DNA of 64,000 nt from Imbricaverruca yamaguchii (GCA_034440575.1 JAOTOL010001009.1:124001-188000), one strand, 5' to 3'. Numbered from the stretch's first letter, positions 1 to 59,900 are shown. The notes: generated by a model not told the origin, from the sequence alone. A program made the numbers and translations.

Positions 1-423
1 TCGCACGAGCAAACGATCAATTTCCCGCGCAAGATAATGGTCTAGCTCGTCATGAGGGGACGAACGGTGCCTCATAACACATTTTCTGCCAGAGTGAAGT
101 CTGCATGGACGGATCAGCACACAGGAATGCCTGCTTAGAAAAGCGCCTGGTGTCCTTTCTGAACTCTCGCTTGGTGTAGGGGGAGGGTGAGTGCTCTGGG
201 TCGACCTGGCCTGATGCAATTACGCGAAGCCACTTGAGACCTCCGGAGCCGAGGAATCTCCCACATGGAGCGTGCAGTGAACCTCTCTTGCGTGCCACAG
301 CCAGTCGACTGAAGATGTGTGGGGAATGATTGAGGACCGCGCACACAAAGGCCGCTGGCAAGTCAAGAGTAGCGCCGACCTGAAACGCAAATTGTGATCC
401 AGCATGCGGCCACTGGAGCAGCA

Positions 424-530
424 GCTGCTGCGGACCATCCCACAGAGGGTCGGCGCGTGACGGTCACTGGGGCAGGAGCGCTGCGGACCATCCCACAGAG
501 GGTCGGCGCCCGTGACGGTCACTGGGCCCG
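424..530. repeat. Two-copy tandem repeat, about 54-56 bp
   Basis: GCTGCGGACCATCCCACAGA followed by GGTCGGCG and GTGACGGTCACTGGG occurs twice in a row. GTGACGGTCAC includes a near palindrome. Confidence 0.8.
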
Positions 531-699
531 GAGCTGCTGCCAGACACGCTGCAGACGGTCGGCGAGTATATATGAATATCCCAATTCCCAGGGAGGATTA
601 TTTTGTAATAATTGCGCATGCCCAACAGCGCGTTATTCTATGCTATTGTATTCGAAGATGGCGCGAATCGTCACACAGAAGGCAGTATAACTCTCGCGC

Positions 700-1965
700 C
701 GTCTTCCTCTGACAGGGAGCGGAACTCTCCACCCGTCCCCCTCTGGCAGGGATCAGAACCCTCCACCCGTCCTCCTCTGACAGGGAGCGGAACTCTCCAC
801 CGTCCCCCTGCAGGAACCTCCACCCGTCCTCCTCTGACAGGGAGCGGAACTCTCCACCCGTCCCCCTCTGACATGGACTCCACCCGTCCTCCTCTGACGG
901 GAGCGGAACTCTCCACCCGTCCTCCTCTGACAGGGACCAGAACTCTCCACCCGTCCTCCTCTGACAGGGAGCGGAACTCTCCCCCCGTCCTCCTCTGACA
1001 GGGACCAGAACTCTCCCGCCGTCCTCCTCTGACAGGGAGCGGAACTCTCCACCCGTCCTCCTCTGACAGGGAACAGAACTCTCCCGCCGTCCTCCTCTGA
1101 CAGGGAGCAGAACTCTCCCGCCGTCCTCCTCTGACAGGGAGCAGAACTCTCCCGCCGTCCTCCTCTGACAGGGAGCAGAACTCTCTCCCGCCGTCCTCCT
1201 CTGACAGGGAGCAGAACTCTCCCGCCGTCCTCCTCTGACAGGGAGCAGAACTCTCCCGCCGTCCTCCTCTGACAGGGAGCAGAACTCTCCCGCCGTCCTC
1301 CTCTGACAGGGAGCAGAACTCTCCAGCCGTCCTCCTCTGACAGGGAGCAGAACTCTCCCGCCGTCCTCCTCTGACAGGGAGCAGAACTCTCCACCCGTCC
1401 TCCTCTGACAGGGAACAGAACTCTCCCGCCGTCCTCCTCTGACAGGGAGCAGAACCCCCCGTCCCCTCTGAAGGGGAACTCTCCCGCCGTCCTCCTCTGA
1501 CAGGGAGCAGAACTCTCCCGCCGTCCTCCTCTGACAGGGAGCAGAACTCTCCCGCCGTCCTCCTCTGACAGGGAGCAGAACTCTCTCCGCCGTCCTCCTC
1601 TGACAGGGAGCAGAACTCTCCACGTCCTCCTCTGACGGGCCGTCCTCCTCTGACAGGGAGCAGAACTCTCCCGCCTCCTCCGCGGGGGGGGGAACTCTCA
1701 CCCGTCCTCCTCTGACAGGGAGCGGAACTCTCCACCCGTCCTCCTCTGACAGGAGCAGAACTCTCCCGCCGCCTCCTCTGACAGGGAACTCTCCCCCGTC
1801 CTCCTCTGACAGGGACCGGAACTCTCCCGCCGTCCTCCTCTGACAGGGAGCGGAACTCTCCACCCGTCCTCCTCTGACAGGGAGCAGAACCCTCCACCCG
1901 TCCTCCTCTGACAGGGAACAGAACTCTCCCCCATCCTCCTCTGACATGGAACAGGACTTTTCAGC
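700..1965. repeat. Minisatellite, 34-bp unit, about 37 copies
   Basis: Unit contains CTCCTCTGACAGGGAGCAGA and ACTCTCCCGCCGTC. The centre (1080-1400) is most homogeneous; edges and 1440-1800 hold truncated units. No stop codon falls in the minus strand of the unit, giving long meaningless reading frames. Lies in the Ect2 intron after exon 12. Confidence 0.97.
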
Positions 1966-2749
1966 CGTCCTCATGTGAAGAGGACGCGAATCATCGCACA
2001 GTAGGGAGCAGAACTCTCACGCCGATCTTCTCTGAAGAGCCAGAGCACGTGAAAACACGGATCGGTGGGACGGTCGGGGAAATTGCGCCACCTGCATACA
2101 TAGCGCATCACAACCAGTGTTTGACTCACAGCAAATCGCGGACCGTTGACCTCCAGCAGGAGACCCGCAACAGGTGATGTGAGAAAAGCACCAGTAGCAA
2201 TACGCGCCGACACCTGATGTATGGTATAAAATGTCCATGTGTGTATTGCCCATGCACTGCCAACAAACAACGCACGCTTCAGAGCGGATAAAGCGCGACC
2301 GGAGAAATGAAAGGAGTAGGTTCATCTGTCAGCGCCAGATCAGGTGCGCGGAACGATTCTAGAACGTTCAGTTATTTATATTACTTGTTTCGGAGCAGGT
2401 TAAACCGCTATTCTACGATAGGTGCTTGTCAAGTAAGATATCGAGTAAAATATCCTTCACCTCTCGGGAATTGAGGTACGCATAGACGAAATTGCGTATC
2501 CGTACAGAGCTGCCACAAATAGCAGAGTCAACGTTTTGCTGGTGGCGGTGAATGGTAACCAGTTTTCCCCGTTGAAAAGCGGAAGCCATTTGTATTCGCC
2601 TATCGCTCGAAAAGCGAGGCAGGAAGTTGCAGCTGCCTTTGCATTGTCGGTGTATAAGAGCTTGAGATCGAAATCTCCGAAGCCATATAGACAGGCAGAT
2701 AGATGAGAGATGGATATATGGCAGATGCTAGATGATATATATATATATA

Positions 2750-2811
<62 letters not shown>

Positions 2812-3580
2812 CGATCTGCTAGAATGTTCAGAGGGAACAAAAAAACAGCTAAAGAATCGCGGGGCCTGTACTCATGGATTTAGAAAAGGATGCCATGTCG
2901 TCATGGTGTACCAAAGGCACTCTCTATTTAAAAAAAAAACTCCAACGTGATGTGTTCCAATAAAAGCAACACCAATCCCAGTAAAGAGTAGTAAGATGAC
3001 CTACCGTCTTCCCGAAACCACACTACATTTTCTGAAGCATCTCGATCTTCTAGATGATAGAGGTTTGCACCATTCCTTCCATTAAATTACAAATTGATGT
3101 GAAAGATATTCAGCAACAGTGCAGTGGTTCTTGTGCCAACTGTTCCCCGACATACGGACAGGTGCAATAAGGACCTCTCGTCGCCAGACCTATTGGAAAT
3201 CGCCCTGTTTCCACAGATAATTATATGCTCCTGGTAAGACGTCCCGGGCACGCAGCGGCAGCTAGCGCATCGTTCGTTCTTAATATCCGGACCTTCCTTC
3301 ACATCTCTCAAGCTACGGATTGCAGAGGTCAATTAGGCTTAAGCAAATGTTTCATTATAAGCTAGCCGCTTTTACGTCGAGGCCTATCTTTAGCCCTTCT
3401 ATGGGCGAACGATTGCACATTTCGCCTAGTTTTCATCCCGATCGCGTGTTGAGGGAGCTTGGGCCATCTCATGCACCGATTCATACAGATGTGAAACGCT
3501 GCGATCTTCTACCTGCAGGAAGATAAATTGTTGGGGGCGGGAATACCGGATATCCGCACGCCCACACCTTCGTTAAAGGT
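1966..3580. other. No gene seen
   Basis: Apart from the TA microsatellite, unique-looking sequence of mixed composition. Part of the Ect2 intron following exon 12. Confidence 0.6.
2733..2811. repeat. (TA)n microsatellite
   Basis: Two TA blocks separated by a short T-rich interruption. Confidence 0.97.
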
Positions 3581-3742
3581 CTGGTTGGTCATTGGTTTTA
3601 CGACACATCGACCGATGAGTCATGTAGCGTAGCCAATCTCTCACGCCGATTGGTCGCGGGCGAAGAGTAGCGACAGGAGCGAATCGAAACCACAACCTTT
3701 TGATTGTGAGACGAGCAACTTACCCCTAGGCTACTCGTCCCC
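3581..3742 (-). mobile_element. tRNA-derived SINE, family A
   Basis: Element sense is minus: a tRNA-like head with A box near 3730 and degenerate B box near 3690, a body containing CGCGACCAATCGGCGTGAGA, then the hairpin tail ending in AAAACCAATGACCAACC. Family A consensus was built by eye from the copies in this window. Confidence 0.85.
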
Positions 3743-5153
3743 ATCCTGCGTTGTCCGCAGACCAGACCTACACCGGAAGATCGAACTCTTGGGCGAACTC
3801 TTGGGCGAGTCAATTCATATTCCTCCCCGGCTTCCCGACATGTGAAGCGTCCTGCAACCTGAAATGAGACCGTCTCGGTCTCTTTAAAGTAAGTCGGACA
3901 ACATTGGTCAGGTCATATATCCGGTGTGTTAACTAACCCCGGTCACAGTTGGTGCACTATGGTTCCTCAGCAGTGCACTGTTAATTCACATAGTCATTTG
4001 TTAGTTAGTTAGATAGTTGGCCCTTATGGTTCTTCGACCATAATTGATCATTCGAGCCCACAACTTTCATTCTAGTGCTACACTGTTGACGCGAGCCATT
4101 ACCTGGGTGTGTACGTGGTTTGAAATTAAATCGTCGACAAGTAACGGAACAAGCTTCCAGGATGCACAAGTTTTGAGTTGTTTCCCGGATTGTCTTCATA
4201 CGCAACGGTCCGCGTTTCTTCCATAAAACAATCGGCGCTCTGGTGCAAAGTGCTGGCACGTGAGTAGTAGGTGGCGCACAGTAAGGGTTTCCGAACAACG
4301 GGCGGGACACTGCGGTTTCTTCTGCCCACACATGAAGTAGCGATCGGTCGCGTAGGTGTTTACGATGCGCATCCTGCAAAGCGTTGCCTCTTGTCTGGAC
4401 GTACGCAGATATGACGACCAAGGTCTTAGATTTGGCTCGACTGCATGCAGCTTATTATTGCTCTCTCCATCCCACGCATTTCGCCACGTGACAAGTATGA
4501 ATTTGTAATCCTTCAGAAATGGTCCCTAGCAGGAAGTGGGCATACGCGTGGGCGGGGATTCTGAACTGCCCACTTCGCCGCAGTGTCCGGAGTGCCCACT
4601 CCGCAGTGCCAACTCTGTCGCAGGATCTGGAGAACATGGGACGTGCAGCACGGTGGGTCGGCCAAGATCGATTCAGATTTAATGGTAAAGCTGGCATAGG
4701 TGTGTTCTAAAACACTCCAGGAATATTTGTTGATTTTTTACCGAAAGCCGACAGCGCTGGCGCTCCGAAGCTCCTGGTTTTGCACGCCCCGCCCCGCGGC
4801 GTTGCAGTCTCCATTGGCGGCACGCTGGCGACCGGCCGCTAACACCGGTAGCGGGCTCGTCGGTGGCCCAGGAGGCGCCCGTATGCGTATATCTAGTCTC
4901 ATGGTATGCGTTACCGAGATATTCGTCACGAGATTGCGTGGCCAGTGCCGCCTTCTCATCAAGCCATACGTTGTAGTGTATTTATGCCTCAGTTTCAGTA
5001 GCGTGACTACCAGGCGGGGCAGCCAAGATCCACTTTTGGTGCCAGTTACACGTGAGTGGCATTTTCATCAAGTATGAAACTAGTGACTGTCAGAGCTTCA
5101 GCCTTGGCTCTGTAGCAGCCCGGCCCACTATATTAACTTGGTTACTGATTACG

Positions 5154-5208
5154 GCGCTGTATGACCAACGCAGTCGATGAGCCCGTAAGCCCAAATAACT
5201 AACTAAAA
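5154..5208 (+). mobile_element. Mini hairpin retroposon (~55 bp)
   Basis: Element sense plus: GGCGCTGTATGACCAACGCA, GTCGATG, then AAGCCCAAATAACTAACTAA tail. No clear target duplication. Confidence 0.65.
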
Positions 5209-5743
5209 CTATTAGCGTGTGCGGAGAATATCAAACACTCGTTTCGTGGAACAACGAACAATTTCCTGGGAGGTCAGCCAGGATACGTGCCAAGAAATGT
5301 TTTATACAAGAAGAGCCACCGCGAACAACGTATCTCCATAACAGACTGCAAGGCAAGAAAAGGAACCAAAATTAATCGACGAAAAAAAAACGGAAACAAA
5401 ACAAAACAGGTATCACTGTCTACATCAAGGAAATCTGGATGAATGAGTGATCCCTGTAGTCTGAGAATTACGATCGGACAGCTCGCTACTGGATGCTACG
5501 AGAGTTTAGTGAAGATAAGCAAGATGAAAAAAGGCTAGACACAAAAGAAGTTCAACGGTGCTTCGGGCAGTTACTGGACATATTCAGATTTCAACGTGGG
5601 AATACAGAGGCTCACAACTGCCCCAGGTTCTTGCGGAGAAAATACAATTCCTAGAAGATGAGCGCGACAGATGGTAATCGGGGTGTGAGACCGACAGGAA
5701 TCCGGCCGCCACAATGCTGCCCGTGAGACAAGGACACAACGGG

Positions 5744-5904
5744 GTTGGTTGGTTGGTTGGTTATTGGTTTTACGACACATCGACCGTTGAGTCATGTAGC
5801 GTCGCCAATCTCTCACGCCGATTGGTCGCGGGCGAAGGGCAGCGACAGGTGAGACTCGAACCCACAACCCTTCGATGGTGAGACGGACTAGACTACTCGT
5901 CCCC
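5744..5904 (-). mobile_element. tRNA-derived SINE, family A (A box deleted)
   Basis: Same organisation as the copy at 19777-19937, but lacking about 12 bases of the head between the B box and the 5' end. Tail ends in repeated AACC. Confidence 0.85.
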
Positions 5905-6875
5905 GAAAGGCTAAACAGCGGGGGGAACAGCCCGAGGCCAGCAACAGCATGAGTCGTCACATCATCACCAGTCAGCACAGCACAGTACCACCCAGTTCTA
6001 GAACCAACGGAGCATTCTAAGAACTCCACGTCAGCTGCTGATGTCCGCTTTAAACGCCCAACTTGCGACGAACCGCATACCGCTTCCATGGCGGCTGACA
6101 GACACGGTGCTCCTAATCGTGGGGCAGTCGCAACCATCGACGGATCTCAAGTCAATACTGGATGCCTATCGTCGCTGAGCAATAAATTGCTCGTGGAACA
6201 CAGAAGCATTGAGAGTGTGAGGGCACAATACAAGACTGGAACAGATAGCAGGCTACTATGCTACGTTACAGCGGACTGCTGTCGCTTCATTTTGATGGTG
6301 GAAAGGACGTCTCGTTGTAATGGTGCGGCAGCAGTTAGATGAGGTTTGTCCACCCACCAACAGAAGACTACTTGCCAGGAGGAAAATATCGCGATAGTTC
6401 CTGAAACTTGAGAACATGCCACACATCTTCTCCGAGCTTCCGGAAACCGAGCTTCCGGAAAGGCACGTGGTAGGCCAGTCTTTGTGAGCTGGGGCAAAAT
6501 TATGGTGAGTGTAAGGTTATGGGATTTGAAGGCGGCCCGTTTAGATATACCATGGGAGGGAGTGAGCTGGATGCCATTGAAGAGGAGAAAGACTTAGACG
6601 TGTTAGCTTGAAGTGACATAACGCAGAGAAACAAAACGATGTAACCCAGCTTGGAACAGGTCAATCGGAATGCTGAGTATCATTAATATGAGTGTCAAAT
6701 ATATAAACGACGAAGTTACACTACAAATTGTACTCACATGAGGGCCACACCTTGAGCATTATTTGCAGACATGCAGCCCCTACATGGAAAGATGTTTACG
6801 CATGCTAGAAATGGTGCAGCGCAAAGCTACAGTCTGTCGGTGGAATAATCAGCGGTGGGCTGCCGCCGTGGCGAT

Positions 6876-7045
6876 TGGTTGGTTGGTTATTGGTTTCACG
6901 ACACATCGACCGTTGAGTCATGCAGCGTCGCCGATCTCTCACGCCGATTGGTCGCGGGCGAAGAGTAGCGACAGGTGAGACTCGAACCCACAACCTATCG
7001 ATTGTGAGACGAGCGACTTACCCCCAGGTCGCTCGTCCCCTGCTA
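6876..7045 (-). mobile_element. tRNA-derived SINE, family A, with target-site duplication
   Basis: Flanked by CCGTGGCGAT at 6866-6875 and 7046-7055. Contains B box GGGTTCGAGTC in minus sense and the hairpin tail. It lies just downstream (gene sense) of the exon 12 donor at 7074. Confidence 0.9.
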
Positions 7046-7074
7046 CCGTGGCGATGAGACGTGGCGGTACTCAC

Positions 7075-53541
<46,467 letters not shown>

Positions 53542-54970
53542 CTGCAATGACGGTTAAAACACGTTGGAACAAATACTTCACTCCGGTGACGTGAAACTCA
53601 GTCAAAGGTACCTTAAGCTCGTTCTCTGCATGCTTATATTAAAATATTTGTTGTCGCCTAAATTCCCAATCAAATACAGCTTCATCCAGTTCATCCAACA
53701 ACAACAAAAAAGCAATCTGGAGATCATGGATGCCAGCTGATGAAGTTCCTGGCTGAAACTGTATGATAATACAATTTCAAAATTGTAACTGATGTCAAAA
53801 TATAATATATTGTCCTTTCAAATGGTACACCTGCTTTAGCTGTAACTGGTTTGGCCTCAACAACAACAAAAATATCATCACTTACTTGGCATTTCTGGCG
53901 ACTGCTTCCTTGTTTCCATCTTGGTTAATGCATCAGCATTGATGACATGTAGAAGTCTGGACTGCAAACCGAATGTTGTTAGATTGTCCCATTGGTTTGG
54001 TCATCAGAGCTGGTCTCAGTACAACGGTAGCTCTACTATGGAATTTTTCATATGTGCAAAAAATATATGTAAATAAGTGGGAGTATGGGTCTGCCAACTA
54101 CTTGGGTTTTCATATCTGCAAGGAAAAATGCAGACATTACACAAAATATAATAAAAACGGTCAAAGGATGTCTTAGCCAGCATACAAAGTAAGACAGTTT
54201 TTGTCATTAACATGGACAAAACTAACTTCAGCCAGGTTATTCAACCCTGATCCAGCAAAGCTACACAATCACTGGCTGTTGGCTGTGGCTGGTGTGGAAG
54301 AAGGGACAACATGGGCAATCTCGGGTAAATGCATGGGTGTGATAAAAACACAATTCAGCTTTATACTACAGTATGTCAATGCTTTCTTTAAACTTTGCAC
54401 CCTCAAAACACTGAAATAATAGCAACTTTGAACTGCATAATTATTTGGGGTGCAGTGATATTAATGGTCTTGGGTGCATTCTTAACATGCAAAAGCCATG
54501 GCACAAGGTTAAATATTTAAGGAATAAATTCCTCTATCATAATTGTGGCAGAGCCCATGTGATCAGTTCTCTGAATCAGAAGTTTCCATACTAGGGTGCC
54601 TAAAGAATTAACATCAAAAGCACAGATGAGAAGAAAGGGACATGGGTGTGGAGGTTTCACTCATGATGTGAAGTCATGCATTAATAATGGCAATGGTCTA
54701 GATGTTGTGCCTCAGCCCTACAGCCAAAGAGTGTCACACCAGGCAATGTAATCGGAATCTGTGATAGCAATATACCACTGTTTATGACATCACTGGGGGC
54801 ATGGTCAGGGGGGCATTAATGCAATATAATGAGATACAATATAACCTAACCACCTGCAGATGGTGGGTAGCATCTGCCTGCACTGAGGAATGTTGGATCG
54901 GCATGTCAAAATTCAGAAATGTGAGCATAAAGCAGCACATAGCAGGAAAATGAGTTGAATATTAAAGTCA

Positions 54971-54971
54971 G

Positions 54972-55000
<29 letters not shown>
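54971..55000. repeat. (TA)n microsatellite
   Basis: About 15 TA units in the CpG-poor block. Confidence 0.95.
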
Positions 55001-55004
<4 letters not shown>

Positions 55005-55683
55005 ATTGATGTTCACATCTCCCACAGGCACATAACAGTCACCCAATAAAATGGTACCTGCTAATAAAATAGCTGGCATTGATGACTCAGTTGTCACTGA
55101 TCAGTTTTGAAATGATGCTGGGCTGTATATAGACCTTAAATATGCTATACGGTTGTACACAAGATGCATTATGTACCAATGGACAGCTTAGTTGTATACT
55201 TAATATCAAAATTAGAAGAACATCTGGCATTCAAGTGTGAATTACCTTGGATACACTGATGGGCTATGATGGAATTCACCAACAGATGATGGATCACATT
55301 TGTCCAGGTGCATTAGCAGCAATCATAGTGACCACTGTATATTGACCAGGAACATATGAAGACAAAATAATTAAACATAATGAAACAAAACCCAACAGTC
55401 ACCTACAGATGTTGGAATGTGTCTCACTACACCACAGATGTTTGTGGTGGCAGCCTACACCTACAGATGCTGGATAGCATTTGCCTGCATTAAAGACAAT
55501 CCTGATGAAACTAATGGCTGAACTTAGATAACTTAGGATGGTCCAACATGGGCTCACATTCCGAGACAGGTTGCATGTCAGCTAGATGATTATCATGACT
55601 TGATTTGCACTTGAATTCAGATATGGAATTTGAAGGAAGTAACTGGAACAGCAACATATTTTTTAATGTGACTAAGATGGTGG

Positions 55684-55845
55684 TGATTATTGGTTTTACA
55701 ACATGTTGACAGTTGAGTCATGTAGCATCGCCAATCTCTCACCCTAATTGGAAGCAGGCAAAGAGTGGCAACAGGTGAGACTCAAACCCACAATCTTTTG
55801 ATTTTGAGATGGGCAACTTCCCCAAAGACCACTAATCACAGAATG
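55684..55845 (-). mobile_element. Old, CpG-decayed SINE, family A
   Basis: Recognisable from body and hairpin tail, but most CpG positions of the family consensus read TG or CA (for example ACAACATGTTGAC where other copies read ACGACACATCGAC). Lies in the CpG-poor block. Confidence 0.85.
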
Positions 55846-56525
55846 TGATGAAGATGATGTGGTGACTTATTTCTGGCACAAAAGCCTACTTTTCAGTTGG
55901 TGTGCAAAATAAAAAAATGGGACTTCATTACCTATATCATAAATAATGTAAATGTTACAAACCAAACCTAGCCAGTCTTCTTTTTCAGAAGTATAGGCAT
56001 TGCTTTTTCCACATGCAATTATCAACAACAAAAAGTTAGTCTGACCTAGTCAAACCTCTTTTTGGATTACTGACACAAAACATGCAAATGTTACCTAAGC
56101 AAAACTGCAATAATACTAGCATCTATGCAGTATTTGCCTATATGAGCTGTGGCATGCACCTAGTGAGTAATGCAAAAAAAATGTTGAAAGGCTAGTCAGG
56201 AATGGCAAGGTCAAGACAAAAAGAACCTCAAACATGAGCTGAACATATATATGTGCCTATGTGGCCTTTACCTCTTAGGTAGGTACCTAGGTTGGTATCT
56301 AGGTACCTGCCAATCCAATGGAATTGCTGCAATTGGAATTGAATGTTCAAAAGAGTTCCAAAGGCCAAGTGTGAAAGTAAATAATTTCCTGCCTGATAGT
56401 GGAGAATAAATTCATTTGACTGCATGAAGATGCATCATATTTCCAAAATATTACAAACTTCATTAACTCTCAATGAAGGTTGTAATATCAACCACTCAGC
56501 CATCCACACCCCAGGATAAATGTGT

Positions 56526-56567
56526 TTGGGCTTAAGGGCACCTGAACTGCTGTGTTATCTAACCATT
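56526..56567 (-). mobile_element. Mini hairpin retroposon, old, 10-bp target-site duplication
   Basis: ATAAATGTGT at 56516-56525 and 56568-56577 encloses a 42-bp CpG-decayed copy. Confidence 0.75.
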
Positions 56568-56771
56568 ATAAATGTGTGAAAAACTTGCCTCTTGGTTAGG
56601 TCCATACCATAAATTGCAATAATTCCCCACAAAATATCTACACCATATAAAAATATAAATTTCCACTATGTAAAACCTTTAATTTTTGGGATGCTTTGCA
56701 TGCCTTAAGCTTTCTCTATTTCATCATATTTTTATTGGCTGAACCTCCTTAGGGAAATCCTAGTTGTGCTA

Positions 56772-56946
56772 CTGGGTAGGTTGGTAGTTTCCTACTACCT
56801 ACCTGCTCTACTACCTAGGAGGTGCTTACTTAGGGAGGTACCTACCTAGGTAGGTACCTACCTACCTACCAAGGTAGGCACCCAGCTAGACATGAATGTA
56901 GGTAGGTTGGTGCGTGCCTACCTACCTACCTATCTACCTACATACC
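56772..56946. repeat. (GTAG)/(CTAC) microsatellite with strand inversion and perfect palindrome
   Basis: GGTA-type and CCTA-type tetranucleotides meet head to head. Bases 56836-56859 form a 24-bp perfect palindrome centred on CCTAGG. Confidence 0.9.
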
Positions 56947-56999
56947 TTACAACTCATATATCCCTGAGGTCGTCAGTGGGTGTGCCTGTGCCGCAATGT

Positions 57000-59900
57000 G
57001 TGAAAATACCCAAAATTGTAATATTAACTTAGTTTTGTATTTAATGCACTGTTAATCTCACGTGCACATGCCCTCCGCACCCGTGCGCGCGGCATATGCG
57101 ATGAAAGCTGAAAAATGCGTGAACGAATTGGAACAGTTTTCATCTTCAGATATCCAATTTGATAACCTATGATCAAACTAGGGTCACAGTCAACAGGATG
57201 TAACAGCTTAATCTCTATACTTACAACTCCAGGAAACCAACCAGATGAAACGCAGCCAGAAACAAAATCTCCGCTCTCGACGCAACTCAAGCGAATGTTT
57301 TGAAATACCCCGCGCTGATTGGTTCCTGATGCCGACCAAGGTTATAGAAGACCTTGTGACTGACAAATAAGATTATCACACACATTGCTACCAAATTTAC
57401 AAATTGACGTCATGAAATGGCTCTTGGATGTCAAACTCCTTCAATGCATTTGAGGTACCGTTGCCGTCGTTCGTGTAGCTTTGGAAATAATAATGGCATG
57501 CAATGTACACACTAATTGAGAAGACCAAATGCAAATTTCACTAAGGACACATCAGTTTGTGGGTGGCTTTCAGTGTGAGTGGTTTTAACGTTAAATATTT
57601 CCAGAACGCATAACTACAGAAGACATAGTTGTAAACGATGGAGAAGCATGAGCGAGTCTCCTCCCGTGTGCATGTGAAAAGAGGTTATCAAAGAGACCTA
57701 ACCCGACCAGATTCCGTTCGGCTTGGTTCAGCTCCACTCGACCATTACATTGTTAAGGCCTGAATAGCTCTTCTTGCTGTAGCAATTAAAAAGTATTTTG
57801 TACCGTAGGAAACCTGCTCTTTGTCCCTTGCAGTGCCGTAAATTTTCATGCCCCTCGCTTTCAAAAAAGGTAATTTCTCCTCTCCCATATTTATCCGCTC
57901 ACTAGGTAATATATTTAAGTTATGTGGACGGGTGCGGTAAACGGTATGATGTAGCTCTATCACTGGAAATTCATAGTTAGGTGCCTGGAACATTTTACCT
58001 ACATCTATTGGCTGACCTTTGAGATCAGATCAATCCGGTCACTGTCGGGTTGTGGTGAGTCATTCAGTCGTCGCTGCAGCTTTTGCCCCTTTTGTCGTGA
58101 AACAAATCCTATTTTGTGCTTCATCATCGACAATAGGCAAATTAAAGACTTGGTCTAGCACACTGACACGTGCAAAAGTCAAGGTCACTGGTGTGGTTAA
58201 GGTCAAGTGCTCAAAAATATGCTATGAACTATACAAACGGACACTCTTTGAAAGCAAGTGTGTCATCGGGAAATCGTGATGAATGCCTCGAAATGTTGGC
58301 CCAGTGAGCTCTTGTCTGACAAGCTGTATGATGGGACGTTGATGTTGACTTTAATTATGTTAATAGTTGACAATAATAGTCTTTTGTTTAATAGTTGAAG
58401 TTATTAGTATGGTTAAGCTGATATTGGAGTGAGGAAGTGTCCCCCTCCCCCTCCCAAAACATACAAACTACGCCCCTCTTGGCACGATGCACTTCGAAGA
58501 GCGCACCACGGTTTGAGGTTGTCACAGTCTGACAAGGATTTACTCCCGGCATCACAGCCAAAAAGGAGCATTATTACTTTTCATGCAACTCAAGCATTTC
58601 CAGGTAGCTCGCAGCACATGCGTAGTATAATGAAAATTGCTGGGAGGGCCCAAATGTTCGATGGTATATGGTACAATGCATGCGGGCTAAATATTGCAAA
58701 ACGCGCACTTTGCACAGCAACATGGAAGTGTAATTATTTATTGATGATTCGCAACATATTTGTATTCGCAACATTACTTCACCGCGACAGACATCTGGTG
58801 CGTCAAGTACGCTCTTACGATATCAATAGACCAAGACTAGGCGGAAACATCTTGCTCTATATTTCGTATTTTGCAGCATGCCTCGTTTTTGCATTTATGA
58901 TAAGCCAAGTTTCTTGGCCAAGTTTCTAGCCGAGCTCCGAGTTCTCAGACTCCACTAGCCCATCCTTAGTACACTCATACTGAGGCGGCGCTATGGTGGG
59001 GTGTGTGGCGTATGCGTTGCCCAATAATCATTTTCCTATGTGGATCATCCGTACAGCTGAGGAAGGAGGCCGCTCTTCGACTTCCGACTTTCCGATTCGC
59101 CTCACCCATCTGATTTATTACGTAAAGCAGATCTAGCAGATCTAGCAAATAAAGGATATTTATTACATCTCTGACTTAAAGCAGATGTCCTGCCTTCTAT
59201 ACCTAGGGCCTGGGCTGTGGTTTTATGAAAATGATTGGTGTGGCCAGGGCCTCGTCTGTGGTCTCGGCCAGGATGTTCTCAAGTGACGTGTGGGAGGGTA
59301 GGGGAGGAAGCGAAACTAAAAGTTTTGAATTTCGACCATGCAGATGCCTTTTTACGTTCAGAAAATTGAAGCAAAAATCAGATGATTTGTATGTTCATGT
59401 ATGCCATCTCCCAGCATTGGGTACTCTATGCCCACTATAGCCGAATTTGCATCGGATTACGATCGATAATGACATGTGCGATGCAAATTCCCGTTAACAA
59501 ATCTTCTGTGCAGTTTTCGTTCTACCTCCACTCTGCTCGACTATTCTTTTGACATTTCAGCATTACCCATGCGACATGGTGTATAAACAACGGATACTAA
59601 TCAGTCTTTTGGTTCCTGCGCATATCATCCATTCTGAGGTTAAATAAATATGCTTCGTGCTGTCTTTGGGTAGCTTTTAGCATACCAAAAGGAAGTGTGT
59701 TTAATTTCTTGAATTATAATTGAAGTATAATGCATCACGACTGTAAAGGTCGAATTGCTGTCGCATGCACCGCAACAACTATCACAACTAATAAAGCGAA
59801 ATCATAATCCGCACTGGCGAAACCAAAGTCGCAACTTGAATATTTTCGTAGTTTCCAGTTCTCTTACCTAAGATGACCCATTTCTTACCTTCACAGATGA

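Larger units (their letters stand above)
3743..6865. other. No gene seen
   Basis: Intronic in Ect2. Holds one SINE and one mini element; short open frames have no recognisable domain or splice context. Confidence 0.6.
53650..56950. other. CpG-poor, AT-rich block without recognised gene
   Basis: By eye only about a dozen CpG in 3.3 kb, against dense CpG on both sides. Holds one decayed SINE and one decayed mini element, both with CpG converted to TG/CA. No coding sequence found. Confidence 0.75.

Noticed and set aside
643..1974. 443- and 408-codon minus-strand frames
   Set aside because: Translation of a stop-free 34-bp minisatellite read in successive frames.
5571..6137. 188-codon minus-strand frame
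   Set aside because: Runs through a SINE head and body; no protein signature.
1..7000. Search for the next Ect2 DH exons
   Set aside because: I looked for the conserved PxVNFF and RPVQRLP-type segments on the minus strand and did not find them; they are presumably left of the window.
58429..58929. 166-codon plus-strand frame with a hydrophobic C-terminus
   Set aside because: No recognisable domain, no neighbouring exons or codon bias; length is not exceptional for a 64 kb window.
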